From contig CM020509.1 in NCBI GenBank assembly GCA_009823395.1, positions 7,286,001 through 7,350,000 on the forward strand: 64,000 nt of DNA. Reading direction: 5' to 3'. How positions within the stretch are numbered: the first letter of the stretch is position 1; each line of letters begins with the position of its first letter. This DNA comes from Thamnaconus septentrionalis (taxonomy: Eukaryota > Chordata > Actinopteri > Tetraodontiformes > Monacanthidae). Shown one piece after another: positions 49,101 to 60,730 of the stretch. A program made the translations under genes and the position numbers. Under the pieces are notes generated by a model. It had not been told where the DNA came from. It was given only the letters and a program-made list of their open reading frames with translations, and did no database searches.

Positions 49101-52100
49101 CCCGGCGCGACCCCGCACCGAGGAAGACGAGAAGAAAACGCTCAGTATCACAGCGCGGGAGTTGAATGCGCGTCACAATAGCAGCAGAGAATAGGCGCCG
49201 TCACTTTGCGCTCACAGTAAATCAGCGCCGAGGTGAAGGGCCTGGTTTTTTCGGGGCCTTAAAAGGCGACGCGCTCATAAGTCAAAACTGAGATGAAGAC
49301 GGCCGGGTCGCATCGTGTCTCACGTATTCATCCACAGCTGAGCTTGTTTGTCTGTTTTAGTTCCTATCGAGGTTCTTGCTCGGGGCCCTGGCCGTACTAG
49401 GCTTACACCCGAGGAATTTGTCACTTTAAGCTTTGATACCAGCTGGAAATGGATACTCGTGGCCAGACAATCAATCATTTCCGCTCTTTAACGCTAAACT
49501 GAAACTGCTACCCTCACTTCTTAAGAAAAACAAAAACCAAAAAGCATTCATGAGTGGTATAGAATCTGCAGCAAGGGTTGAGGGGGACATAACAATTGAA
49601 TTATGCTTTGTTTGGCAAACGCACAGTTCTCCAACACTGGGCAGACCCTCCTCCATCTTAACATGAGTGTAAACAGTTTTCCTCTCTGTTTATGTCCAGG
49701 TACGTGACAGTTAACCCTACAAGAGCGCCGCACAACCATTGCATAAATCTATCCATCTGTCTTTCGTATCCCCCCATCCCCGCCCGCCCCGCCGCCCCTC
49801 ACGCGCCACGCTGTGTTTTGTCTGCAGTCGACCTGGAGCACATGAGGACAGTGAAGGCTGACAAACACCAGCGGTTCTGCCAGGAGAACGGCCTCATCAG
49901 TCAGTTCGTATCAGCAAAGACGGGAGACTCGGTGAGCGATCGGGCTCGCTTCTTTTATTTGTCTCTCGGGAAAAAATGCTGAGTGCGCGGGGATTTTGGG
50001 CGAGGGCTAATTTGTCGCCGTCTCTCTCCTTCCGTAGGTGCACGTCTGTTTCCAGAGGCTGGCTGCAGAGATCCTCGGCGTCAAGCTGAACAAGGCAGAA
50101 ATAGAGCAGTCCCAGGTGAGCCAGGCGCACGCTGGCCTCAAAGATCATCGCCGTTGGTGAAAACACTTGACTTTGGAATTGTTGGAATGCCTGTAATTTT
50201 GAAGGCCCCAATTTCAGATCTTTATTTAGTCTTCATCCAGTGGAGCAACATTGCACCGTCACAAAAATTAATTCATATTAATTAATCACTAGAGGTGATT
50301 CCACTGGTAGACCACCAGAAAAGTGGATATTTATCTTGTACCTTCCTCATTTTGGGAAGGAGACAAAGAAATGGAGGCTACAAGGTCCACCTCCTTTTCT
50401 TTGTCTCTTTACCAGGATGAGAAAGGTACGAAACAAAGGGCTATCAGTGTCTTCATGACATCACAAAGGGCAGATTTCCAAAATTGTGTGTTTTGTGTTT
50501 TTTTTTCTGGTTTTTGGTGTAACTTTTGCTTTTGTTCATTTTCAACTGACAATCAAACTACATGATATGTTTTCTCCATATCCCTCATACATATTTATAG
50601 GCCTGTCTGTCAAATTTTAGAAGCCATTGTGGCCCACCAGTCAAAAAGTTTGTCCACCTCTGCCGTAGCTGCTGACTTTTGCCGCTTCCCGACTGGCGGC
50701 GCGACGACGTAAACGTTACTTCTGAACGGGACCCGAGGTCAGCGCGAGTGCGTTAGGTCGCCGGAGGTCGCCACACACAGTAAAAGATCCTTTTGTCGCG
50801 TAAACACGAGCTTGTTATGTCTGCCTCCTGCGACGGTCTACCTGCCAGCGGCGCCGCCCATCTGTAAATATTCCCACACTGACCACATTACTGCGTGAAG
50901 CCAGAGGTCAGCGCGAGCCATCTGCAGGGGTGAGCAGGTTAGGCCAGGCCGCCTGATTTATTTGGTTTATCTCTCCGCCGCTTCTTGGGCCGGGGACGGC
51001 CGTCTTTGGATGGCCGTCCAGGCCGAGGTGCCCAGCGGTGGCAGCTGTAGGATTTACAGGGTCGCCTCCCCCAGAGGCATTAATCCTGGGTCTGATACGA
51101 GCGGCTGGTGCCATGCTGGCTGACTAGAGGCTGATGAGCCCAGGGAGCTCCAGGGAGGTCAGGACCCTCAGTCAGGGGAGAGCCCGCAAAGTGACGGACT
51201 GAGCCCATTCTCAAGCCCCCGTGGCTCGCAGGGCCGACTAATGGGAGCGTCCAGCCAATGACCTGCCTCCTCCCTTGCCACCGTGGCTCTGTCAGCAAAG
51301 GAAAGTGCTTTAATCCAGGCCAGTCAGACTGGGTGAGTGGTCACCACAGTGGAAGCCGAAGGGAAACCCGCCATCCTTCGGCAATCATAATTTTATCAAG
51401 TTAAGCTGGAAAAAGCGCACAATCCCCATTATCGATTCATCTGATTGGCTGTCCGCGAAGATCCTATGTTGAGTAAAATGCACATTTTTTTTTTTGTTGT
51501 CACCTCTGAGACCACCTGTAGCTGTCTTGTATTGAGCCATGTGGGCTACAAACAGGTGGAAGGAACAGCAAAGCATCAGTTTTAGCAGGAAGCTAAAAAG
51601 GAGGCTGTAAACAGAGGGCTAAATGGGTTGTTTTCAGGAGATTCATAGTTGTTTTGCCCAATTAATCAGTTTGAGGCTACTCCACTGGGGTCTGAGTTGA
51701 AGAATAAAAATGGTTAGAATTCAAATTAAGATAAAATACATTTTGAAATGAAATTACACATTTTTAAAAATTCTGCAATTTAATATCATTTTCTATATTG
51801 TGGAAACTTAAAGCTTATAAACTACCAAAAAGATAATATTATTTGCATAGGTAAAAATATATAATGTATAAAGTAGAATGTGTCGTTTGCTTGTCAAAGC
51901 AACAGTCTTATCTCCCTAAGTAAACAGAAAAGTTCCAAACATGACGTGCGTCTTTCGAGCGTCTTTGAAGTCAACATGTATGGGTTCTGCCGTACCTTAA
52001 AAAAAAAAATCTGCACTTGTCCTAATGACTCATTCAGCCCTCAGAGTTCTACACTCATGGACTCTGCCGTGGCTGCGGAGGGGAGGCAGGTCACGGCTCC

Positions 52101-53557
52101 GAGTCTGGCCGCAGGGCCGGGGAAGCCTCATTATCTGCCGTCGTCTTTAGAGCGGCGAACAGGAGGGTCGGGACCCCTGACAGTATTCTGTCGGCCTGGC
52201 AGCCCTCTCCGTCATGCTCCTCTGTCTGCTGGATCAGATAGCGAGGCCGCACATCACTCACTGTGGCTGCGGCTCGTTCATCAGGCGGACAGACCCACGC
52301 ACGCTTAAATCTGCCCGTCCCCAAAGTTTAGCGGCTACCTGATGATATGTGCCAGTGTAAACCAAAGGCGCAAAAACCAGAAGCTGCAGAAAGGAGATAA
52401 AGAGCAGTGGAGGTACCGCCCCCTCAAAAAAACACTAAACAAAAAACAACCAGTCAACTTTTTTACAGGATAAAGTGGCCTGGAGGAAAAGTCAAAATAT
52501 GGTGTGAGTGTGAAGTGGACAACTAAGCAGATTTTATCTGAATGATAATTAAATAATTAAGGGAATTACTTCCATTATAACAAACTTAACCTTAACCTTA
52601 TTCTACTGGCTAAATGTACTAGAACGAGTTGCTGCCTGCCAGTGGGTTTATCCAATTATAATTAGTTTGTTTTTTATTAACTCAGCTTTCCCTCCATAAA
52701 GCAAAATTATTAACACTTCAGACTGACCTTCAAGAATTTAGTTTCTAAAGACATAACAAGTAATTGTAGGACTGTTATTTGATGATCAGGAACTGCAAGC
52801 AAGCTGTTTCTCTTTGCCTGCTGTTTATCCTTTGTCATGATTTATTTTATGTTTATCCTCACATCTCTTCATTTCTCTCCCTCCGTTGACCTTTCCCTTG
52901 ATATCCTCCTCACCCGTCATATTTCTGGTCTCTTTAATGTTTTTTTTTCCACTCTCATCATCTCCTCTTGTACCATGTCTCCCCTTTTTTTGTCCCTTTC
53001 GCCCCCTTCGGCTTCTCCACGTCTGCAACTGCTCTGATGTGCTGAACTGCGCTCAGAGGATTGTGAAAGCTGAGCTGGTCAACTACCCTCAGGATGAAGG
53101 CCCAATTAGACAAGAGAATGCCCAACAAAGCAAAATATGTTCTGTGCAATAAACGGAAGTATGTTAAACAGTTCAGTATGACCTGTAGATCTTAGATCCC
53201 AGGAAGCTGATCCAGTTCCCCTGTAGTTGTAGCAGCAGGTGTCTGGAGAGAAGGGAAACTTGGTGCGAGTAGCTGCCAAATCCCAATCAGGACACGTCTG
53301 TAGTTTGTTAGAGTGCCTGTAGGAATCGAGTGTCGGACTCGTTGCTCAACCCAATTATTAGCAAACGTGAACGTAGTTATCCCGAGCAAGTTCTCGTCTT
53401 TAACCCATCAACAGACTCTTACTGTGTCTCGTCTCTCAAGTTTTATTTATTTTTCTACATACAGCGTGTGGTGAAAGCGGATATCGTGAACTACAGTCAG
53501 GACACCATGGCCAGGACGGTCAACACCCCTCGCAGCTCCATGTGCCTGGTGCAGTGA
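29547..53557 (+). CDS. rab28: RAB28 small GTPase
   Basis: Divergent Ras-superfamily GTPase, prenylated, associated with cilia and photoreceptor outer-segment shedding (human cone-rod dystrophy gene). Exons: 29547-29621, 33662-33758, 37056-37144, 38562-38691, 49828-49931, 50038-50115, then either 53057-53152 or 53465-53557, giving 222 or 221 residues. Motifs: P-loop GDGACGKTS, switch I region [15 protein letters not shown] (switch II Gln retained), GNKID and SAKTGDS. Both C-termini end in a CaaX box (CSVQ or CLVQ). The P-loop has Cys where human has Ser. Intron 4 is about 11 kb, the longest in the window. Confidence 0.97.
29622..33661 (+). other. rab28: rab28 intron 1
   Basis: About 4 kb without a recognised exon. 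A GAAA/GAGA purine tract is at about 32161-32200. Short open frames here show no domain. Confidence 0.55.
32161..32200 (+). repeat. Polypurine (GAAA/GAGA) tract
   Basis: Some 40 nt of A and G only, built from GAAA and GAGA units. Mirror-symmetric purine runs like this can adopt triplex DNA. Confidence 0.85.
33759..37055 (+). other. rab28: rab28 intron 2
   Basis: About 3.3 kb, no exon or mobile element recognised. Pyrimidine-rich CTCTCT stretches lie near 36390-36440. Confidence 0.5.
38501..38547 (+). repeat. rab28: (CTGAG)n pentanucleotide array beside rab28 exon 4 acceptor
   Basis: Nine perfect CTGAG units plus a partial one, ending 14 nt before exon 4 (38562). Only the short tract TTCTCTCACGCAG separates the array from the exon. 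Each unit carries an AG and a branch-site-like CTGA. Confidence 0.95.
38865..39215. repeat. Repeat with AAGTCGAAATTT-type inverted arms
   Basis: The left arm (about 38865-38985) repeats AAGTCGAAATTT / GAATAAAGT words on the plus strand. The right arm (about 39120-39215) carries their complements, including a 22-nt unit TTCATGAAATTTTGACTT in tandem. A unique centre of about 130 nt separates them. Such GAATAAAGTC/GAAATTT repeats are familiar from fish genomes, but I cannot name the family. Confidence 0.55.
39802..39838. repeat. (GT)n microsatellite
   Basis: About 18 uninterrupted GT units in rab28 intron 4. Confidence 0.95.
40070..40109. repeat. (GT)n microsatellite
   Basis: About 19 GT units with one GC interruption near the end, in rab28 intron 4. 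Confidence 0.95.
40876..40930 (+). repeat. Dispersed repeat with TGACATCA core, copy 2
   Basis: Reads GAGGTACGAG, then CTCTTTGTGACATCACAAAG, GCCCAAATTCCAGAA and TTGGTGTTTTGTCTC. This copy holds the most complete palindrome (CTTTGTGA / TCACAAAG). It matches copies at about 15321-15375 and 50426-50490. Confidence 0.7.
42441..42470. repeat. (CATC)n tetranucleotide repeat
   Basis: About six CATC units. The complementary GATG array occurs at about 41930-41945. Confidence 0.9.
50426..50490 (+). repeat. Dispersed repeat with TGACATCA core, copy 3
   Basis: Reads GGTACGAAACAAAGGGC, then GTCTTCATGACATCACAAAG, GGCAGATTTCCAAAATTG and TGTGTTTTGTG. With copy 2 it also shares the GGTACGA lead-in, extending the homology to about 65 nt. 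Confidence 0.7.
52804..53054 (+). promoter_or_regulatory. rab28: Extended pyrimidine-rich AG-exclusion zone
   Basis: From the AG at 52802-52803 to the acceptor AG at 53055-53056 there is no AG dinucleotide. The tract is rich in TCTT, CTCTCT and CCTTTC words, which are PTB-type binding sites. This architecture is known from alternatively spliced exons with distant branch points, and here it precedes the alternative last exon. Confidence 0.7.
53057..53152 (+). CDS. rab28: rab28 alternative last exon a (long-type C-terminus)
   Basis: Thirty-one codons plus TAA, reading [15 protein letters not shown] and ending SKICSVQ with CaaX box CSVQ. It corresponds to the human RAB28 isoform ending in CSVQ. 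It is homologous to the next exon ([13 protein letters not shown] against [13 protein letters not shown]), so the two are tandem duplicates used as mutually exclusive last exons. Confidence 0.9.
   Translation, partial: RIVKAELVNYPQDEGPIRQENAQQSKICSVQ
53465..53557 (+). CDS. rab28: rab28 alternative last exon b (canonical C-terminus)
   Basis: Thirty codons plus TGA, reading [15 protein letters not shown] and ending PRSSMCLVQ with CaaX box CLVQ. It corresponds to the canonical human isoform ending PPRSSMCAVQ. It lies 312 nt downstream of exon a. Confidence 0.93.
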   Translation, partial: RVVKADIVNYSQDTMARTVNTPRSSMCLVQ

Positions 53558-54766
53558 CGCCTCCTCGCCTTTCCATCCTGCACATGCACGCGCATGCACG
53601 CAACGCACGCACGCACGCTTAAAGTCACCATTTAACATGTAAACCTGTCTTCAGTCAGTGTTGAATCCCTCAACTGAGTGCGATCACTTCAGAACGTGCC
53701 CTGTGTTCCTGTGTGTCTGTGTTCAGCTGAGAAGACTGCATCGTTTCAAGGCTTCTGCCTTTAGTTTAGCAGAGAAAACGGTTTAAAAGTTTACTGGAAA
53801 AAAACAGGCCCTGATTTCTTCTACTATTTATACTTGACTTTTTTTTTGTTAAATTCTAAAACTCATTTTATGTTTCATTGTGATGCAGGTTCCTGCAAAT
53901 AAATAAAAAATTGCCTAAATTATCCAATTTTCTGCAGTATAAACATATTTACTTAAAACTAAACCCCACAAACGCCTGTCGAAAATAAATCTCTGTGGTG
54001 CTTCTCAGCTGAAAGTGTGACGAGCTGCTGGAGCAGCTGAAATGAGCTGTTATCAAATTTGCCAACGACAGGCTTAAACTAGAACGTAATGCTGTGACGT
54101 TTACTCTGTGTCATTGTTTTTTTTTTTTTAAGTAGGAACATTTAAATATCATCAGTATAAATACATTTTTTGAATGTAGTCTTGATATATCGTCCGAGTA
54201 AATAAAACCTGTGGGCGAGTTTCACTTTCCAGGAACCTTTTAGTGGTTGAGCTTTTTATGTTTTCACTGTACGTCACATTTCTAGTCGGTGACCGTGTCG
54301 ACCAAGTATTTAAGACCAACGTGACTCTGATAGACGTGCCAGAGTGTCAAGTTATGTACAGAATTTTAGAAAGGGACTCTGTACGTAGCCTTACTGAACT
54401 GTCCGTTATAGAACAGAAGTTTGCATTGAAGAACCGCTATGAGGCACAGGGAGCTTCATAGATCTTCGCTTCGACAGCGTTTGAATAGTCGGCTTTGTTG
54501 TTTGATCTGTTAGACGCCGCTATGATATCGTGTGCGAAATCTGTTTGTAAAACTAGAAACTAGAGTTTCACTGGTTATCTGCCATATCAATAAAAAAAAA
54601 AAAAAAAAACCTGTTTATCCAATAAAAGCAACTTCAGCGCCATTTCAGAGCTTCTTTCATTGACTGTAACTTGTATGTAAAGAAATGTAAGGGGGAAAGT
54701 ACAGTTTGCACTGGATGGATACACCAAGTGTCTTTATACAGGGGCAAATGTGTCTTTCTGAATAAA
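53558..54766 (+). promoter_or_regulatory. rab28: rab28 3' UTR with several poly(A) signals
   Basis: Overlapping AATAAA signals at 53898-53907, and further AATAAA at 54201-54206, 54589-54594 (followed by an A run of about 17) and 54761-54766. The first pair is the likeliest end; the others could serve longer isoforms. Confidence 0.55.
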
Positions 54767-55572
54767 AATGCTCCTTAAAATTAAAATATTTGTTGCGTTT
54801 TGAATATAGATATTTGTTTGTGTATCTTAGTGCAACTAGCTTGGCAAAACTAAATCCAAGTGGTTCATCTACCAATTACACGAAGCCTGCTAAGGTCCAG
54901 GATGCAAATGAATTTTTTTTTCTCCAAATAATCAAGACATGAAAAATTAAAGCTACCATTTGAAGGAACAGAAACCAAATTTGAGAAGATGCCTCAGAAT
55001 TCAACGTTTTTTTTTTAAATTTATCTTTAGCATTGAGTGGTGGGCTCCACCTCACGCACCCTAAGCCAATGGAAACAGGCCCTGCAGGATCCCACATGAG
55101 CAGCAGGTGACAGGAGCTGGACCGTGTGTTGAAATTCAAGCGTAAGGACTGAAACTCGAGCGCCTCCACAGATCCTCCTTTATATAAGCTAAGCCTCTGG
55201 TAGCTAATGAGCCTCCTGGTCTTTGTTCACTAAATCTCCACTGGAACGGCCCCTAAATCCACTCCGGACAGATGATACAAACTGCTTTATAAATCGTTGT
55301 AAGCGGGAATTAATTAATCACTAAAACGACGCAGCCCTTTTGTTGCCGTCAAACGCCAGCAAAAAGAGCCCCGACTTTGGCTCCACAGCGCCCCGCACCA
55401 TTTTTTTCTCTCCTTGCATAGTCAACGTCACTGAAACCCTCAGTGTATTTAGGGGGATTAAGTGCATTTGAAACCACGCAGGCAGACGACACAAAGACGC
55501 GATCTTTAAGGGGATATCTTGCGTCGATCTCGGGAGCTCATCGTCCTCTCGGAGGTGTTAAATGCCGCCGCT

Positions 55573-55600
55573 CTGCCTGCCTGCCTGCCTGCCTGCCTGC
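55573..55600. repeat. (CCTG)n tetranucleotide repeat
   Basis: About seven TGCC/CCTG units in GC-rich sequence. Confidence 0.95.
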
Positions 55601-56173
55601 TCGTCCGACGCAGGCGCGACCGCAAGCGACGCCGCCCAGCTGGGGTCCCGGCCCACGTGCACCGTCTCGCTCCAGTGGACGTCTTAGGGACATCGCATCT
55701 TTGTCGAGCGCCGTCACCGACGCTGACAGGTGAGACTCGCCCGCTGTTTGGACAGGTGTTTTGCCAAAAGAAAACAGCTGGGGCCGCCTTTTCCAGCTGA
55801 TACGACCTGCAGCGCCGACCTGAAGAAAAGAGGAGAACCTGCGGCGGACAATGGCCCCGGACGGGTGAGGATTCCCACAGATGAGCAGAGGGGCGTCCAA
55901 ACCAATGTGTTGTTTACCCCGTTTCCTAATTGTGCCTGGGCTCGCAAGCAAACAAACAAAAAAATTCAGATTGTGTTTGTTTTTAGCGAACCACCGCGGC
56001 ACATTAAACTCTGCAAGTTTTAAACAAGGTTTGACATAAAAACCAAGACACTTCTGCGCCTTCTCCAGTTCTTGGCCTGCGTTTGCACCAGGCCTGCTTC
56101 TTTTTTGTACGATTCTCTTTATTCCTGCATCTGTGTTTCTCATTACCACATTTCTCTTGACGACAGTCTAAAA

Positions 56174-56202
56174 ACACACACGCACACACACACACACACA
56201 CA
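56174..56202. repeat. (CA)n microsatellite
   Basis: About fourteen CA units with one CG interruption. Confidence 0.95.
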
Positions 56203-56476
56203 TATGACAAGCCGGCAAGAGGGGCCACCGTTGCGGGTTGTTGCAATTTTTTTTTTGTTTTAATTTTTTTTGCACGCATGTGTGGGCGGAACGCGGGCCA
56301 ATACCCTTGCGATTCCCCACTCACCCTCTTCCGTTTTCCACCTGGCGCTCGGTGCCAGAGCCGCAGCGTTGAGGGAGTCGGCAGGATTGAGTCAAACCCT
56401 CGCTGATGAGCTCCAGCGCCCCCCAGGCCCGTCCTCCACACTGGCGGAGATCCGCCAGAAGTGGGACGAGTGGCGA

Positions 56477-56497
56477 GGGGGGGGGGGGTTGGGGGGG
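56477..56497 (+). other. G-run block (G12-TT-G7)
   Basis: Nineteen guanines interrupted by a single TT. It can form G-quadruplexes with several registers and is also prone to sequencing error. Confidence 0.8.
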
Positions 56498-57159
56498 TGA
56501 GGCAGAGGAGTGGGAAGGGAAGGCTGGGCCTCGACTCTGGGCGTCCAGCAGCACTCACTTCCCCGCCGCCGCCGCCGCCGCCCCGTCAGAACTGTTGTCA
56601 GCGGATGTGTGCGACGGTGTGTGTTGTTGGTGGGCTGTGATCTCAGAAGGTTCTGGACCCGTCAGGCTGCAGCTTCTGCGCAGCGTCCTGGGAGCTCCAG
56701 CAGCTCCCGGGCTGCGAGGCGCATGATTTATTTTCGGGGTAAGGATGTGGGCATTCAGAGGGGTCATATTTATAGTCTGTTTGTCTGGCCAGAAGACGTG
56801 CCAGTAAAAGCACAAAATTCTGAAAAAGAAAATAAAAGCTTGCGGAGGGATGAACGCTATTTTCAGTGGGCGGAGACGAGCAGCGTTTACAAGTGAGGAG
56901 CTCCCGTCATCGGATTCTGAAAACGGGGATTTGAAGGCACGTTGCGGGCGCGCGGATTGGTCGTTAATTGATCGAAACAAACGGAAGCCTGGACAGGATC
57001 CGTCGCAAAGTTCTTCAAGTGCGGCGTAAAGTCTGCTGAATGTGGGCCGCGCCCTCAGTGACATCCTGCTCGCTCGGCCCAGTGGGGAGTCCCAGTGCAA
57101 ACAGCTCATCAGGCCCTTTGACATGGTGAAAGTGTTGCGACCAGGGGACGACACGCCGA

Positions 57160-57605
57160 GTGCACGAGAAGGTCTCGGGTTCAGTTCCACAACAACTGAG
57201 TTGGCAGGTTCCTCCCACAGTACCAAGACATGAATGTTAGATTCATTGTAAATACATGGAAATACTTTGTTGTACAGCTGAAGTGATTGATCATTTAATA
57301 CACTCGAGAAAATTTTAAAAGTTATCAGATTAAAATTTTAATTTTTCTTGATTTTGCAGCTAAACATTTTTGTACTTTAAAAAAAAAAAAAAAAAACTAT
57401 TTGTGTTTGTTGTTTCAGCAGGTCCTGGACAAGTTTTGTCATTTTCAGACCTGTTTTTTTTTTTTTTTTTAACATTTTTGCAAATGTTTCCAGCTTTTCA
57501 AATAATTGAATCAAACAAAATCAACAGATGACTCGATTACAAAAATAATCGGTAGCTGCAGCTCTACCTCTCAGCCTCTGTGTGGTCGCCCTGCGATGAA
57601 CTAGC
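57160..57605 (+). repeat. Decayed fish dispersed repeat, split by an insertion
   Basis: The left part (about 57160-57235) reads AGAAGGTCTCGGGTTCAGTT, then GGTTCCTCCCACAGTACCAA, GACATGAATGTTAGATTCAT. The right part (about 57570-57605) reads CTCTGTGTGGTCGCCCTGCG and ATGAACTAGC. Both are characteristic phrases of a very common fish repeat (GGTTCGAATCC..CCTCCCACAGTCCAAAGACATG..CCCTGCGATGGACTGGC). About 330 nt of AT-rich DNA lies between them. Confidence 0.6.
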
Positions 57606-60600
57606 AACACTGCGTTTATATAACACTAACTGGTACATTGGTCCGGTTAAAACCCGACTTTTAAACATATAAACACGTTGGCTCAATTGAAATCAAAAAG
57701 TCACGCGTTTGCACTTTTTCTCATTTTTATTTTAGATACACTTTTTAAAGTTTCTTCACAGATGTACTCGATATGAAGGGGGCGGAAACCCAACACATCT
57801 GGCCAGAGCTCAGCTTGGCTGAGACAGCGCGACACTGGCGGAGGTTCCACATTGTGCGCACGTCACCGTGAAAGAGCGGAGGCTGTCTCCCCCCTCAGGA
57901 GGAGATAATGAATGAACTCGGCCTTTTCACTGCTGATAGTCGAGAAGCTCTCCTGACTCGCGGGCCCGAGTGTATCATGTGTTTGATAAAGGGGCAGCGG
58001 CGTTAGAAGCTGACACGATGATATCAAGTGAGGAAGAAAAAAATAAAAAATCGCAGTCCCGATCCAACGCTCGCACACTTGCCCTCTCAGCGGCACCTGA
58101 GCTCAGTCTGGAGGCAACAAAGAGGCGGCCGCTGGGTGGGACCAGAGTTTGGTGTCGCTACTTACCGCGTCTGTCGGCGGAGGGACGGAAGATAAAAAGA
58201 AGCCAGAAGGACACTCAGAGTGGAAGCAGGGCAGCGGGAGAATACGCCGTCATTGCTCATCTCTTGCCGCTTTGTGATTCCTCCCTCATTGTTCCCGATG
58301 ATACTTGGGCTGGAAAACCTGATACGAGAGCCATTGAGATTTCCTAAGTGGTATTCATGACAGCCGGCCGACAGCCGCATTTATCCGAGGATGACAAACT
58401 GAGGGTTTCCAAAGGTCCGCCTCTGAAGATCTCGCAAGGCATCCGAGGCGACGGCGGCATCTCCCCGACGCGGCGGAGCGGTCCAGGGAATTACGGCTAA
58501 TAACACATTTCATCTTCCGTCCGGATTTGCGGAGCGCGCTAATTCTATAGTGTTCCCCACCACAAATCACGTCCCATTTGACTCGCAACAGAGTGGAGCT
58601 GTGCGTGCGACTGCGAAACGCATTTATCCGTCGGTCTCGGGGGGGGGCTCGGCGAGCGAAGACGGCGGCGCGCTAACAAAAATACGCGGCTTCTTTGCAG
58701 AAAACAAAAGGAGCGGAGAAATGAATTGTTGCGCCAGGTGTCTTTGGACAGGTCACGCTTGGTGATGTGCACAGAGGGTCGGCGACCCCGCGCAGGGTCG
58801 ACTGTTCAGAAATCAAGAAAAACAAGCCAAGCCTCATGGGATTGCACTTCACGCGTCGTCCAGAGGGGATTAGCCGGCCGGCGCGCTCGCGAAGAATAAC
58901 AAGCGAAACGCTACATTTACTGTATATGTGGTGAATGCAGAAACCAGCGCAATCCGAGGGTGATGACACCGTTGCACAATATTTGACGGATGAGGCGCAC
59001 AGTTTCAAGGAGCAGAGAGGAAGAAGAGCGTCATTAGGAATACAAACAAAGTCAGTTGCATTTCTGGGAAATGCAAAAACCTAAAAGATTAAAAATATGA
59101 ATAATAATTAGTTTGGTGCTGTGATCTGTTTCACTATTATAATTTCTATTATTAACAGCGAATGTTTACCCATTTTCTTACTATTATTTTGGTAATATAA
59201 TGATATAGATTTAGCTAATTAAATTTTGTAAAAAGTCTCCACACGCCTGGAAAGTGTGTTGTCAAATAAAAAATCGTCGACGAGGTGGAAAATTGCACAA
59301 GTTATCTGTCCTCTTGTTGTAGACATTCTCTCCTTCCTTCCAGCTGCCTTGTGTGTGTTCTGCAAGCTTTGTTTTACACAGGACGTGCCAAATTCATATC
59401 CCTGCATAATAAAATTAAAATTACATCAATAAAACCCCTCCGCAAAATCACCCCTGGTTGTGCCGGAGGGAAATCCTCACTAGTCCGACGTCGGCCCCGT
59501 CCCAGAAGAGTCGTACGTCTGGGGAAAAAAAAGCAACTTCTAGGAAGTGGAGCCACAGGCAGAAAGCCGTGTCACTTTGCCAAATGTTGTCAGGATTTGT
59601 TCCGGTCCGACCTGCAACTCTTCAAAGTTTTTTTTTTTTTTGGGGAAAAAAAAATCTTGGTGAAGGGAACCTCAGTCGGGTGGATATTGGCTGTCATGGG
59701 AAACTGAACTAAGACACACAAATGGCAACAGCAGCCTGCTGGTCTGGCCAATAATAACACGTGGTTGAATGTGGCTTGGGCACAATGCAGAGCCACACTC
59801 AGCGTCTGACATGAAGGGACCTTTTCCCTTTAAGTGTTTCAAAGAAACGCAAAGAGACGGTGCTCGGCGGCCTTGGCGGACAGTGTTCTCACTCGGGATT
59901 AGCAGAAACAACAACGGGCAAAAAAAAAAAAAAAACTGCTGGAAAATGTAGCCAACCACCAGAGAAAAAAAGCTTTTGATGTCACACGCGGTGACGTCAG
60001 AACTCCCGTCCCTGTCCAGCACAATGTGAGCAGTGTGCAAAACCTGGACGGGACGGCGTGTGACTTTTTTCAGAGTATCCATCACGGCGTCACGTACGCT
60101 GTCTCCCCGGCGTGCACAGCGCACGGCGGCGTTAATCAGAAACAGTCCAATGCCGGGGCCTCGGAGGTCATCAGCCCCGGCAGAGGAAATTATGGACGGA
60201 GCCGAAGGTGGCGGGCGGCCTCGGAGGATCGCCTCTATAAACACGCTGGACGTGGCCTTTCTGCACGAGCTGCGTGAATTAAAAAGAAAGAAAAAGGAGG
60301 AAAAAAAAAAGCAGCAGTTGTTTCACCTCTGATTTAAAGGCTGCTTTTATCCCGAGCTGCGCCAAAGATGGGCTCATGCTTTTGTTGGCCGTTTAGTCGC
60401 CCCGTTTCCATTTCTTGACCCGCGCCGAGCGTCCACTAAAAGTTATTAAGCCTTTTAATGTTTTCTTACTTTGCAAACTGCCTTCAGACTGAGGGGAGCC
60501 GGTGATTTAGTGACTCCGGACTGGCAACGCTGCTCGCACATCAAGAGCCGTTGCTCCTCATAACCCCTCCCGTGTCACGCCGTAACCTATGAAATCACCT

Positions 60601-60730
60601 GCGAGGAGCTACTAATTCATAGCCGCCCCGTCCCACCAACCAATTTAACCCAGACGCGTAGTAATTACCCGGCGCGATGACACGGCGGGCATGTAGGCAG
60701 GGCCGCGGCGGGGGCTGAGAAAAGTGTGAC

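Larger units (their letters stand above)
38692..49827 (+). other. rab28: rab28 intron 4
   Basis: About 11 kb. It holds a repeat with opposed arms (about 38865-39215), two long GT microsatellites (39802-39838, 40070-40109), a CATC array (42441-42470), and a second copy of the dispersed TGACATCA repeat. The GC-rich block 41100-42900 has long overlapping open frames with Pro/Ser-rich translations in several registers, which I regard as compositional. No nested gene recognised. Confidence 0.5.
50116..53056 (+). other. rab28: rab28 intron before the alternative last exons
   Basis: About 2.9 kb. It holds the third dispersed-repeat copy, a GC-rich stretch at 50650-51300 and, at its end, a 251-nt pyrimidine-rich zone without AG. 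No further exon was seen. Confidence 0.55.

Noticed and set aside
54576..54610. AATAAA followed by an A run, considered as a retrocopy tail
   Set aside because: No processed gene precedes it and it lies in the likely 3' UTR of rab28. A distal poly(A) signal with a genomic A run is the simpler reading.
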